Assembly: GCF_024505185.1 (NCBI RefSeq)
Contig: NZ_JANIBJ010000041.1
Coordinates: 1 to 34,061 of the forward strand
DNA: 34,061 nucleotides
Source: Methylomonas subterranea
GTDB taxonomy: Bacteria > Pseudomonadota > Gammaproteobacteria > Methylococcales > Methylomonadaceae
Reading direction: 5' to 3'
Shown here: in pieces, positions 17,739-26,421 of the stretch
How the letters are laid out: each line of letters starts with the position of its first letter
Numbering within the stretch: position 1 is the stretch's first letter
Notes under the pieces: model-generated
What the model saw: only the letters and a program-made list of their open reading frames with translations
Databases searched by the model: none
What the model was told of the DNA's origin: nothing
Position numbers and translations under genes: made by a program

Positions 17739-19193
17739 ATGAATGTCTTTTATGGGGGGTCATTGAAGAATAAATCGATAGCATCCAGTACGTTGTACTT
17801 CACCGGAGCAAGTATATTAGCGAGAGTTGGTGGGTTTGTTGCTCAGATTGTGTTGGGCTGGATACTCGTCAAAGAAGAATATGGGCTATTTGCAATTACA
17901 TTATCTATTGCAAGTATATTCTCATGCATGCGAAATGGAGGAACAGATCAGATAATTATTCAACGTGGAAGCGAATATACAACCCTAGCTCCACGCATAG
18001 CAACATTTTCAATTATATTTAATGTGTTTATCTGTGTTTTATTCTTGGCTTTATCAGAGAATATATCTGAATATTATGGAGAGCCAAAATTAACACTACT
18101 TCTTATTGTGTTAGCATTTGGTTATCTATTTGCGACGCCGGGGCCAATATTGATAGCAAAGCTATCTATTCAAAAAGACTTTCGTGAAATATCTATATCC
18201 AATTTAATTACAATTTTAAGTAAGCACGTATTAACCATTGTGCTGGCATTGCTTAATTTTGGAATCTTTAGTCTGTTAATACCCTTGGCAATGCAGCCTT
18301 TGATAGGAGCGGTTTCCGCGTATTTTTTCGTTAAGAGTTGGCCTAGCTTTACAGGAATTAGAAATGTAAGAATGGGAAATATTTTAAGAGACTCAATTTG
18401 GGTAATTGCTAGTAATTTTGCATATCAATTATCAAACAATGTCCAATATTTCATTTTAGGCTCATATTTTTCTTCCTCAGTAATTGGGGTGTACTTTTTT
18501 GCGGTTCAAATTATAAACAGCCCAATAGCCCTAATAAATGGCACAGTTAAAAGCGTTGTTTTTCCCAGTTTATCTGGGCTATTAGATGATTCATTAAAGT
18601 ACAAGAACGCTGTTATTAAAAGCATAATTGTCTCATACAGTATTGGAGCATTGATTGGTATTTTAGGATATTTAATATTGCCAGTTTTAACCGATATAAT
18701 TTGGAAAGGCAAATGGAATGAGTCGATTGTTTTTGTTCGCATACTTTGCCTGATTATACCATCCGGCATTCTTATAAATTCACTTTATGAAATACTGGCA
18801 TCCGCCGGTTTTTGGAAGGATAGGTTTTATTTGCTTGCCCTTTCAATTGTAGTTGAAATGTGCTCTATATGGATGGTAATTGATTATTTAGACATGCCTA
18901 GAGTGGCTTTGAATATGTTTCTATTCCGTAATATTTTTTTAGTATTAGTGTGCTTCTATGCAATCGAAAAAGTGTGTGGTACATTTAGTTATATAGATAT
19001 TGGAATGCTATTTATACCTTTTTCTTTGGTATCAGGAATTATGCTTTATTTTGATGTATTTTCTATTGACTTGATAAATTCATATGCATTCTATAGCTTA
19101 ATTTTTTTAGCTGTTTGTTTTTACTTTTTATTGTTAAATAGACATATGCATATTGGGAAAAATTTAACAACAAGGCTTGTTAAGAATGCATAG
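17739..19193 (+). CDS. Wzx-type polysaccharide flippase
   Basis: Inner-membrane MOP-superfamily transporter expected to flip the undecaprenyl-linked repeat unit to the periplasm. The 484 residues contain about twelve or more hydrophobic segments; the start STLYFTGASILARVGGFVAQ followed by EEYGLFAITLSIASIF matches the first two helices of the Polysacc_synt family. ATG 17739 has only a weak upstream site, whereas TTG 17763 has GGGGGG just upstream and would remove eight residues. The neighbouring Wzy-like gene supports a Wzx/Wzy-dependent pathway. Base composition is very AT-rich. Confidence 0.88.
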   Translation: MNVFYGGSLKNKSIASSTLYFTGASILARVGGFVAQIVLGWILVKEEYGLFAITLSIASIFSCMRNGGTDQIIIQRGSEYTTLAPRIATFSIIFNVFICVLFLALSENISEYYGEPKLTLLLIVLAFGYLFATPGPILIAKLSIQKDFREISISNLITILSKHVLTIVLALLNFGIFSLLIPLAMQPLIGAVSAYFFVKSWPSFTGIRNVRMGNILRDSIWVIASNFAYQLSNNVQYFILGSYFSSSVIGVYFFAVQIINSPIALINGTVKSVVFPSLSGLLDDSLKYKNAVIKSIIVSYSIGALIGILGYLILPVLTDIIWKGKWNESIVFVRILCLIIPSGILINSLYEILASAGFWKDRFYLLALSIVVEMCSIWMVIDYLDMPRVALNMFLFRNIFLVLVCFYAIEKVCGTFSYIDIGMLFIPFSLVSGIMLYFDVFSIDLINSYAFYSLIFLAVCFYFLLLNRHMHIGKNLTTRLVKNA

Positions 19194-19243
19194 CATAATT
19201 TCATATTGGCTATATAATAATCTGGCATTTGTTTAAGGTCTAT

Positions 19244-20635
19244 ATGATTATTCAATTTAATAGCAATGATGCGATATTACAAAAAGAAACAGCAAGTATC
19301 GATCTTAAAGCAGAAAGAAAAGCTTTTATACTCTACTTTACGCTTCTTCTGGTTGTTTTTGTAGGTGTATGCTTCAATCCTATTGTTTCAACTATTACAG
19401 CATCAATTTGCTTGGTTCTAGTTTTTTTTGGACCGCAGAAAACCATTCAAGCAATTTCATTACTAGTTTTGATTAGATTTATGAATCCAGCGCTTGTGGT
19501 TTATTCGGCGAATTTATCATTGTTTAGCTGGGGAGTACTTATACTTGCTTCATTAATAAACATACCCTGGGGCATGATGAATGTAAGCCGGCAATTAATT
19601 CCTATTGTTGTCTTTTCGATTGTTGCCGCTATTTTATCCATTATAACAAGTGGTGCTGTCTGGATATCAATACTGAAGATTATATCTTTTTTATTGGCAG
19701 CCATGACTGTAATTAGCTTATTTAATAAATTAAGTGTCAATCAAATTAGAAAAGTAGAAATTTGGCTATTTGCGCTTATGTCTGTAATAGTGATTCTGTC
19801 AGGCTTTACTTTGTTTAACAGAAACATTGCTTATAATCTTAATGGCCTTGGCTTTCAAGGCATATTAAACCACCCTCAAACAATGGGTGTTTTTTTAGCG
19901 CCAATGGTGAGTTTTTATATTGGGCGTTTCATGTTTGAAAAAAAGGGATTTTTTTCAGCCGATGCAGTGATAATCTCGTTATTAATTTATTTTATTATCA
20001 TAACTCAAGCCAGGACTGCTGCGGTCGCTGTTTTTTTGAGTTTTATTTTCACTCTATTGGTTATTAACTTGCCAATAATTCGAGCTAAAATTAAGTCAAA
20101 GGCTGGATTTGTAGCTAAATTAATTATCGCTACTTTAGGTATTGTTGTGGTTATTAGTTTTTATCCCTCCCTTTTAGATGTTGTACATGATTTTGTGTTT
20201 AAGCGCGAATCCACCGGTTTAGATGAGGCATTGTCATCAAGATCCGGTGGATTGTCATCACAATTAGATAACTTCTTAGCTAGTCCAGTGTTTGGAAATG
20301 GGTTTGGAGTGTACCCAGGATCGGCTCCTGCTAAAAGTATTCAGTATTTTATGGGAATACCAATCTCTGCTGCTGTTGAAAAAGGATTTTTGCCTACTGC
20401 TTTGCTTGAAGAGGTTGGGCTGCTAGGGGCAATTACTTTCATGTTCATGATGTATTCAATAATTCGATTGGCGATGAGAAGTATAGCTCCTAGTTGGTTG
20501 TGTATGTTTTTTGCATCAATCTTTATCAATATTGGTGAATGTGTTTTTTTTGCGACTGGTGGCATGGGGATTTTCTACTGGATAATTATGATACTTTGCA
20601 CCGTCACATATAAAAAAGAGATAGAAATAAGATGA
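19244..20635 (+). CDS. Wzy-type O-antigen/EPS polymerase
   Basis: Multi-spanning inner-membrane protein of the O-antigen ligase/polymerase family (Wzy_C). About ten or eleven membrane segments can be seen over 463 residues. QARTAAVAVFLSF and the periplasmic-loop pattern LDNFLASPVFGNGFGVYPG, near two thirds of the length, are typical of this family. I choose ATG 19244, which has AAGG 6 bp upstream, over a TTG at 19229. The last 4 bp overlap the next glycosyltransferase gene (ATGA), so the two are coupled. A ligase cannot be excluded, but polymerase fits beside a flippase. Confidence 0.85.
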   Translation: MIIQFNSNDAILQKETASIDLKAERKAFILYFTLLLVVFVGVCFNPIVSTITASICLVLVFFGPQKTIQAISLLVLIRFMNPALVVYSANLSLFSWGVLILASLINIPWGMMNVSRQLIPIVVFSIVAAILSIITSGAVWISILKIISFLLAAMTVISLFNKLSVNQIRKVEIWLFALMSVIVILSGFTLFNRNIAYNLNGLGFQGILNHPQTMGVFLAPMVSFYIGRFMFEKKGFFSADAVIISLLIYFIIITQARTAAVAVFLSFIFTLLVINLPIIRAKIKSKAGFVAKLIIATLGIVVVISFYPSLLDVVHDFVFKRESTGLDEALSSRSGGLSSQLDNFLASPVFGNGFGVYPGSAPAKSIQYFMGIPISAAVEKGFLPTALLEEVGLLGAITFMFMMYSIIRLAMRSIAPSWLCMFFASIFINIGECVFFATGGMGIFYWIIMILCTVTYKKEIEIR

Positions 20636-21771
20636 AAATATTTCAAACTATCGCAGGTATTGACAAAATTTCTGGCGGCCCTTCGTACACAATTCCGTCG
20701 TTATGTAGTAATTTGCACAGATTAGGTGCTAATATTGAACTGCATCTTCTAAGCTGCAAAGATAGTAATGTCCATGAATATGATTTTGATATTACTTTAC
20801 ATAGAAGAGGTTTTCCGGGTAGACTGGGCACATCAAATGATATGAAAATATCTCTTTTAAATAACGTAAAAAAAGGTGATATTATTCATGCTCATGGCCT
20901 TTGGTTAATGCCAAATATTTATCCATATAATATTGCAAAATCCAACGAAGCCAAATTTATTCTATCTCCCCGTGGAATGCTATCAAAATGGTCTTTAAAT
21001 CGATCACGGGTTGCAAAAATATTTATGGGAAAGTTGGGGCAATATTCTGCAATTCTAAATTCTCATTGTATTCACGTTACTGCGGAAAGTGAGTATGACG
21101 ATGTTCGTGCTTTTGGTTACAAAGGCCCTATTTGTATTATTCCAAATGGCATTGATTTACCCGATAAACCAGCAGTCATTAATAAAGAAAAAACTATAAA
21201 AAAGTTAATATTTATAAGTCGGGTTCATCCAAAAAAGGGAATTGAACTATTATTGGATGCATGGACAAAGATTTACCAGGCTCATCCTGATTGGGAACTA
21301 GATATATGCGGCCCTGGCGACTCGGATTATATTAGCAAAATTATAAAAATAATAGATACAATTCCTAATTCACGTGTGCGATACGTGGGGCCTCTGTATG
21401 GTGGAGACAAACACGAGTTTTATAATAATGCCAATCTTTTTGTACTACCTACCCATAGTGAAAACTTTGGAGTAGTTGTTGCCGAAGCTCTTTCTAATGC
21501 AATACCCGTTATCGTTTCTAAAGGTGCTCCATGGGAAGGTGTTATCGATAATAATTGTGGTTGGTGGATTAATAATACTGTCGATGAGCTTGTAAACACA
21601 TTAAGTCATGCTTTGACTTTACCTCCTCAAGTTTTATACGATATGGGTATGAAAGGTAGGCTTTGGATGGAAAATGACTTTTCATGGATTACAATTTCTA
21701 AGAACATGCTTTCTACTTATCAATGGCTAAATAATATGATAGATAAGCCTGATTTTGTACTCACTGAGTAA
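20632..21771 (+). CDS. Glycosyltransferase family 4
   Basis: Predicted GT-B retaining glycosyltransferase of 379 residues. The N-terminal domain begins MKIFQTIAGIDKISGGPSYT, a common opening of GT4 enzymes with a glycine-rich acceptor loop. The C-terminal domain has LIFISRVHPKKGIELLLDAW and the E-x7-E motif SENFGVVVAEAL (E277, E285), which holds the nucleotide-sugar. Translation is coupled to the polymerase by a 4-bp overlap. The gene is AT-rich like its two upstream neighbours. The transferred sugar is unknown. Confidence 0.92.
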   Translation: MKIFQTIAGIDKISGGPSYTIPSLCSNLHRLGANIELHLLSCKDSNVHEYDFDITLHRRGFPGRLGTSNDMKISLLNNVKKGDIIHAHGLWLMPNIYPYNIAKSNEAKFILSPRGMLSKWSLNRSRVAKIFMGKLGQYSAILNSHCIHVTAESEYDDVRAFGYKGPICIIPNGIDLPDKPAVINKEKTIKKLIFISRVHPKKGIELLLDAWTKIYQAHPDWELDICGPGDSDYISKIIKIIDTIPNSRVRYVGPLYGGDKHEFYNNANLFVLPTHSENFGVVVAEALSNAIPVIVSKGAPWEGVIDNNCGWWINNTVDELVNTLSHALTLPPQVLYDMGMKGRLWMENDFSWITISKNMLSTYQWLNNMIDKPDFVLTE

Positions 21772-21802
21772 TATATTTTTAATCATTAGCTAGTAGGTTT
21801 TT

Positions 21803-22936
21803 ATGAAAAAAATAGGGATATTAACATTCCACTTTGCTGAAAACTATGGGGCGGTTTTTCAGGCTTACGGCTTGGTTACTTGCTTGCGCAATATTGGGGT
21901 TGAAGCGGAAATCATTAACTACCACCCCGATTATGTTGAAGGCGGTGGCGGTTTTAAACTGCCAACCAGTAAAAAAAACATTCGGGCCAACCTGGTAATT
22001 ACCTATCAAAAATTAACGAAACTCTATTCTTTGTTGCGAAATAACCACGGTCTGAAAGAAAAATTCGCCGCGTTTCGCCGGCAGTATTTGCATGTATCCA
22101 ATAACAGCTATAAAAGCCTTGCCGAACTTAGAAACGCGGCACCCGCTTACGATGTATACGTTTGCGGCAGCGATCAAATCTGGAATCCGTCGGAGCAATT
22201 CGGCGTCGACCCGGCGTATTTTCTGAGTTTCGGAGACAAGCAAAAAAAGCGGGTTTCTTACGCCGCCAGTTTCGGCCGGGATACGCTGGATGAAGGTTGT
22301 CATCAGGAAATCGGCGGTTTGCTAAAAGCATTCGATGCGCTCTCGGTGCGCGAGCAAACCGGGGTCGAGTTAGCGCATAAACTATCCGGGCGCGAGGTGT
22401 ATTGGATGCCCGATCCAACCATTCTATTAACCGATTACACGCCTATCGTTCATGCGCCCGGCAGACAGAAGCCGTATATGTTTTCTTATGTCTTAAGAAG
22501 CGGCGAAGGCATTACGGAAATTCAAGCGCATATTGCCGAAAAGTTGTCGCTGGATATTTTGGTGCCGCATAATCCCATGCGGCGATGGAAAGTCATAGGC
22601 GAAACCATATATCCCAGCCCGGAAGAATGGTTGGGTTATATCAAACATGCCGATTTTGTGGTAACCAATTCTTTTCACGGCACGGTATTTAGCGTTTTAT
22701 TTAACAAACCCTTTATTACTATCGGGCTTGGCGGCAGCAAGAGCGGTTTAAATGCAAGGGCCAAAGCGCTTTTAAAGCGGGTGGGTTTGGAACAGCGTTT
22801 GTTGACCGATTTAACCCTGGCCAATGCGGAAACTTTGTTGAAGGAACAAATCGACTGGGATGCGGTTAATCAAAAGCTGGCCGATTGGCGTAAAGAGGCA
22901 TTGGATTTTATAAACAGGGAAATCGTTAATGATTAA
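21803..22936 (+). CDS. Polysaccharide pyruvyl transferase family protein
   Basis: Member of the family that attaches ketal-linked pyruvate from phosphoenolpyruvate to sugars of surface polysaccharides. The 377 residues begin KIGILTFHFAENYGAVFQAY and carry GSDQIWNP (residues 122-129) and NSFHGTVFSVLFNKPFITI with S290-F291-H292-G293, all family motifs. Pyruvylation would add negative charge to the exported polymer. Base composition returns to about half G+C here, in contrast to the upstream gene 31 bp away. An FrhB-like gene follows after a 215-bp gap holding a dispersed repeat. Confidence 0.9.
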   Translation: MKKIGILTFHFAENYGAVFQAYGLVTCLRNIGVEAEIINYHPDYVEGGGGFKLPTSKKNIRANLVITYQKLTKLYSLLRNNHGLKEKFAAFRRQYLHVSNNSYKSLAELRNAAPAYDVYVCGSDQIWNPSEQFGVDPAYFLSFGDKQKKRVSYAASFGRDTLDEGCHQEIGGLLKAFDALSVREQTGVELAHKLSGREVYWMPDPTILLTDYTPIVHAPGRQKPYMFSYVLRSGEGITEIQAHIAEKLSLDILVPHNPMRRWKVIGETIYPSPEEWLGYIKHADFVVTNSFHGTVFSVLFNKPFITIGLGGSKSGLNARAKALLKRVGLEQRLLTDLTLANAETLLKEQIDWDAVNQKLADWRKEALDFINREIVND

Positions 22937-22978
22937 GAAAGCGGTGTCTAAAATATAATTTCTTTTTGTAACTATTCA

Positions 22979-23083
22979 GCGTAGGTTGGGTTAGGCGCTA
23001 GCCGTAACCCAACGCATTGGCTTATGGCGGCGCAATGGCTTGGATTGTTGGGTTACGCTCTATCGAGCTAACCCAACCTACGC
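22979..23083. repeat. 105-bp dispersed-type inverted repeat
   Basis: GCGTAGGTTGGGTTAG (22979-22994) is perfectly inverted at CTAACCCAACCTACGC (23068-23083). A nested pair, GTAACCCAAC and GTTGGGTTAC, lies inside. This GTAGGTTGGGTTA type of repeat is widespread between genes in Proteobacteria. It sits in the 215-bp gap between the pyruvyl transferase and FrhB-like genes; no second copy was seen in the window. Confidence 0.75.
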
Positions 23084-23151
23084 AATTGATCCGCATCGGC
23101 TGGCATTCACTGAATTGTTACATCCTTTTCATTTAATATCTCTTCATTATT

Positions 23152-24573
23152 ATGCTTAACACCAACGATATTAACCAACTGAAAGCTATTGTAGACGGTG
23201 GTTTTTGTTCCGGGTGCGGCGCTTGTGCTTTAACCCTGAATACCAAAATGCATTTAAATTCGTATGGTGAATTCAATCCGGATTTGGATAGGATTAAAGA
23301 TGGCAACGCTCACTTAAGGCCTGAATTACCCTCTGTTTGCCCTTTTTTATCTCCGGAGTTGAATGAGGATGTATTAGCGCGTCCATTGTTTGAATCGGAT
23401 TGTAATTTTGACTCTCAAATTGGATTTTATCATTCGATTTATGCCGGTTTTGTTAAGGAGGGTTCCTATAGGGAAAACGGAACATCCGGAGGCATGGGAA
23501 CATGGCTTGGTGCCGAGTTATTACGATTGGGCGAAATCGACGGTGTAATTCACGTAAAACCCGTTAATGAGCGATCGGACGGCGAGCCGTATTTTGCTTA
23601 CGCAATTAGCCGTTCAGTTGAGGAAGTCAATACTGGCGCAAAAACCCGCTATCATGTCGTTGAAATATCGGAGGTTATGAATATAGTTAGAGAATCGCCA
23701 GGGCGATATTTATTTATTGGCGTTCCTTGTTTCAGTAAGGCGGTTAGACGATTGCAACGCGTAGATCCCCTTATTGCAGAGCGTATTAAATATGTTGCCT
23801 CGTTAATTTGCGGACATTTAAAAAGCGTGCATTGGACATTATCTTTGGCTTGGGGTGCCGGTATTCATCCCAACGATTTAGCTGCCTTTCAATACAGGAC
23901 AAAGGGCCCGGATATTCCTGCCAGGGCTTATGTGTTTACTGCAACACCTAAAAACGATTCGCCGTTAATAAAAAATTCCGCATCGGTTGTTGGCGGAAAG
24001 TTTAACGCCGGCGCCCTGATGTTAAACGCTTGCGATTATTGTGATGATGTTGTTGGAGAAACAGCGGATATAACGATTGGCGACGCGTGGATTTCCAAAT
24101 ATGAAGTTGACTCAGGCGGCACAAACTTACTTATTATTCGAAACTCACATATAAGCCAGATAGTGGCCAATGCTCAGAATGACGGGCGGCTGTTTTTAAA
24201 TCAGGTTTTAGCGGAAGAAGCTGCCCAGTCCCAGTCGGGTGGTTTTCGCCATCGTCGCGAAGGCTTGTCTTACCGGTTAGAAAAAGCTAAAGCCGAAGGT
24301 CGTTGGACACCTGAGAAGCGCGTTAAGCCGGGCGACTTTGATATTTCCAGGGCCAGAAAAAATATTTACGACGCTAGAATTCAAGTGGCGAAAATATCCA
24401 GGCAAGCATTTAAGGATTCATTAGTAGCCAATAATTACGATGTATATCTTAACAAAATGGAGCCGCTGGTTAAAAAGTTACGTTTTATGGAGTTGCGAAA
24501 TTCATTTTTTCGTTCTTTAATTAATCGAATTACGCGGATCGTTCTTAAGTTTAAACGGCGTATATTTAATTGA
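23152..24573 (+). CDS. FrhB/F420-dehydrogenase beta-subunit family iron-sulfur protein
   Basis: A 473-residue protein of the coenzyme F420 hydrogenase/dehydrogenase beta-subunit family. The N-terminus has C19-x2-C22-x2-C25 (GFCSGCGACAL) and C63-P, a 4Fe-4S ferredoxin-like set; further cysteines are in GVPCFSKAVRRL, ICGHLKS and C294-x2-C297 (NACDYCDD), followed by ADITIGDAW. Such proteins recur beside polysaccharide pyruvyl transferases, as here, but their role is not settled; the name does not imply that F420 is made. The start at ATG 23152 has no clear ribosome-binding site. The last about 90 residues are basic and lie outside the core family. Confidence 0.85.
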   Translation: MLNTNDINQLKAIVDGGFCSGCGACALTLNTKMHLNSYGEFNPDLDRIKDGNAHLRPELPSVCPFLSPELNEDVLARPLFESDCNFDSQIGFYHSIYAGFVKEGSYRENGTSGGMGTWLGAELLRLGEIDGVIHVKPVNERSDGEPYFAYAISRSVEEVNTGAKTRYHVVEISEVMNIVRESPGRYLFIGVPCFSKAVRRLQRVDPLIAERIKYVASLICGHLKSVHWTLSLAWGAGIHPNDLAAFQYRTKGPDIPARAYVFTATPKNDSPLIKNSASVVGGKFNAGALMLNACDYCDDVVGETADITIGDAWISKYEVDSGGTNLLIIRNSHISQIVANAQNDGRLFLNQVLAEEAAQSQSGGFRHRREGLSYRLEKAKAEGRWTPEKRVKPGDFDISRARKNIYDARIQVAKISRQAFKDSLVANNYDVYLNKMEPLVKKLRFMELRNSFFRSLINRITRIVLKFKRRIFN

Positions 24574-24579
24574 TTATTT

Positions 24580-25131
24580 ATGGCTAAGCAAAGAATTTAT
24601 GTGGATTCTCTCACCAAAAAATTGCGGTTTGTTCGCTTTGCATGGTATTTAGTTTATACATTATTTTATTGTTGGACGCCGCGCATATTATTTTGGAAGT
24701 GGCGAGTTTTAATTTTAAGGTTATTTGGCGCAAAAATTGGTAGTGGCTGTAAAATTGATCCAAGCTGTTTTATTTGGGCTCCTTGGAATTTGGAAATTGG
24801 CGATCTAACCTGTATTGCCAATAAAGTTGAGTTATATTCGGTCGATAAAATCAAAATTGGCTCTAATGTGACTATAAGCCAACGTTCGTTTATTTGTACC
24901 GCCTCGCATGACATAACATTATTATCCAAGCCGTTAACGCATGCTCCCATTGAAATTGCCGATCATGCCTGGGTTTGCGCGGAATCGTTTCTTGCACCGG
25001 GGGTAAAGGTGGGCGAAGGCGCGGTAATCGGCGCCCGCTCCGCCGTGTTTAAAGACGTGGAAGCGTGGTCCGTGGTGGGCGGTAACCCGGCTAAATTCAT
25101 CAAAAAACGTATTTTGCGGGACGGCAATTAA
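24580..25131 (+). CDS. WcaF-like hexapeptide-repeat acyltransferase
   Basis: Left-handed beta-helix acyltransferase, probably an O-acetyltransferase modifying the repeat unit with acetyl-CoA. The N-terminal 45 residues are hydrophobic and aromatic, then hexapeptide repeats run from about residue 47 (LFGAKIGSGCKIDPSCFIWA) to about 170, including FICTASHDITLL, whose histidine matches the catalytic position of the family. It ends VVGGNPAKFIKKR, the usual closing motif. The 183 residues match WcaF-like enzymes. It begins 6 bp after the FrhB-like gene, and the GT2 gene starts immediately after its stop. Confidence 0.88.
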   Translation: MAKQRIYVDSLTKKLRFVRFAWYLVYTLFYCWTPRILFWKWRVLILRLFGAKIGSGCKIDPSCFIWAPWNLEIGDLTCIANKVELYSVDKIKIGSNVTISQRSFICTASHDITLLSKPLTHAPIEIADHAWVCAESFLAPGVKVGEGAVIGARSAVFKDVEAWSVVGGNPAKFIKKRILRDGN

Positions 25132-26043
25132 ATGAAAGCGGATATAACGGCCATTATTTTGACATTTAACGAAAGTCAACATATCAAACGCTGCATAGAA
25201 AGCGTGCGGGACTTTTGCTGCGATGTGGTGGTGGTGGATAGTTTTTCGACCGACGATACGCAGGCTATTGCGGAAAATCTGGGCGCGCGATTTTATCAAC
25301 ATGCTTTCGTTAATCATGCCAGTCAATTTAACTGGGCCTTGGACAATATCGATATTTCCACGGAGTGGATTTTTCGTATCGATGCGGACGAATACGCGGA
25401 AGCCGGTTTGAAACAGGAGCTCGCTGGTGCCTTGCCGCAAGCGGATGCCGAGGTATGCGGTTTTTTCGTGCGGCGTAAATATGTGTTTATGGGGCAATGG
25501 ATACGCCGGGGGGCGATGTACCCCATCGATGTGTTGCGGGTGTTCCGGCGCGGCAGCGGACGCGTCGAACCGCGCTGGATGGACGAACATATCGTGTTGG
25601 AGCGGGGCCGCGCGGCGCGCTTGCAGGGCAATATCGTCGACGACAACTTAAACAGCATCGGCTGGTGGGTGGATAAACATAATAAATACGCCACCTTGGA
25701 AATGCTGGAGTTGTTGAATTTGAAATACGGCTTTTTGCCTGGCGACACTTCGACGGCTCGGCATGTTGGCGGCCAGGCCAAGCTTAAGCGCTGGATAAAA
25801 ACGGTTATTTACGCCAAATTGCCGTACTTCGTGCGGCCATTATTGTATTTTTTATACCGCTATTTCTTGAAGTTGGGTTTTCTGGATGGCGTAAATGGCT
25901 TTGCCTTTCATTTCATGCAGGGCTGCTGGTACCGCTGTCTGGTGGATTTGAAAATGCTGGAAGCGGAGCGTTGGATTGCCAAGGAACAAGACGCCGCGAC
26001 GATTAAAGAAATTTTAAAACTAAAGACCGGTTTACGGTTATGA
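25132..26043 (+). CDS. Glycosyltransferase family 2 (WaaE/KdtX-like)
   Basis: Predicted GT-A inverting glycosyltransferase of 303 residues. The N-terminus ITAIILTFNESQHIKRCIES and VVVVDSFSTDDTQAIAENLG form the nucleotide-binding part, and the metal-binding DxD motif is D84-A85-D86 in FRIDADEYAE. The order fits WaaE/KdtX-like enzymes of lipopolysaccharide and capsule loci. The C-terminal third is basic and partly hydrophobic, suggesting membrane association. It is the last gene of the locus and is followed by an intrinsic terminator. G+C is clearly higher than in the locus core. Confidence 0.92.
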   Translation: MKADITAIILTFNESQHIKRCIESVRDFCCDVVVVDSFSTDDTQAIAENLGARFYQHAFVNHASQFNWALDNIDISTEWIFRIDADEYAEAGLKQELAGALPQADAEVCGFFVRRKYVFMGQWIRRGAMYPIDVLRVFRRGSGRVEPRWMDEHIVLERGRAARLQGNIVDDNLNSIGWWVDKHNKYATLEMLELLNLKYGFLPGDTSTARHVGGQAKLKRWIKTVIYAKLPYFVRPLLYFLYRYFLKLGFLDGVNGFAFHFMQGCWYRCLVDLKMLEAERWIAKEQDAATIKEILKLKTGLRL

Positions 26044-26051
26044 GAAAGGAT

Positions 26052-26076
26052 AAATCCCGGTTTTTGCCGGGATTTT
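26052..26076 (+). terminator. Intrinsic terminator of the polysaccharide locus
   Basis: AAATCCCGG (26052-26060) and CCGGGATTT (26067-26075) form a perfect 9-bp stem around TTTTTG, with a short T run after the stem. It starts 9 bp after the stop of the GT2 gene. Confidence 0.8.
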
Positions 26077-26098
26077 ACGTATAGGCGTAGTTTATTAA

Positions 26099-26191
26099 GG
26101 ATTCCGTCCAAAATAACTTCCCCATTGTGTTCCCTAGCCCTCGAGCGGAGGAAGAGGGAACACAATGGGGAGGTTATTAGGAGCGGAATCC
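26099..26191. repeat. 93-bp MITE-like hairpin repeat
   Basis: The two halves are near-perfect inverted copies of about 37 bp: the left reads GGATTCCGTCC...AATAACTTCCCC...GTTCCCT and the right ends GGGGAGGTTATTAGGAGCGGAATCC. A short GC-rich loop (CCTCGAGCGGAGG) joins them. Part of the end sequence (GGGAGGTTATTA followed by GGACG) recurs at 15098-15115, which supports a dispersed element. Its right end supplies the stop codon of the PEP-CTERM remnant. Confidence 0.75.
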
Positions 26192-26421
26192 TAACCATTT
26201 GTCTGTTTCGCGTACGACCGAATCTTTTTCGTAAGGGCTGAAATTGCGAAAAGGCCTGTCCCAAACAGCCACATTGTTGCCGGCACAGGAACGGTTGTTG
26301 CTGTCGATACGTTCACTTGGGTGTTATAAAAATTAACATCAATGGATTCGGCGTCGGGTGAGACAAATCCCACATTGAATGGGTCGAGATGCAAGCTGAT
26401 TGTTGTTGATTGGGCGGGCCT
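26191..26421 (-). pseudogene. PEP-CTERM sorting-signal remnant
   Basis: The minus strand is open from 26421 to the TAG at 26193-26191 and ends with TTVPVPATMWLFGTGLFAIS followed by ALTKKIRSYAK: a PEP-CTERM signal with a VPxPAT motif, hydrophobic helix and basic tail, the target of exosortase. Only about 75 residues are readable, with an upstream stop at 26422-26424 and no plausible start with a ribosome-binding site, so the body of the protein is missing. PEP-CTERM proteins are typically tied to exopolysaccharide loci, which fits the neighbourhood. The open frame could also be a frameshifted longer gene, but no continuation was recognised. Confidence 0.65.

Noticed and set aside
22979-23083. 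CRISPR array or intrinsic terminator
   Set aside because: There is a single inverted pair without regularly spaced repeats, and no T run follows the stem.
24934-25590. Open frame of 218 codons on the minus strand
   Set aside because: It is antisense to the WcaF-like and GT2 genes, which have clear motifs. G+C-rich sequence favours such shadow frames.
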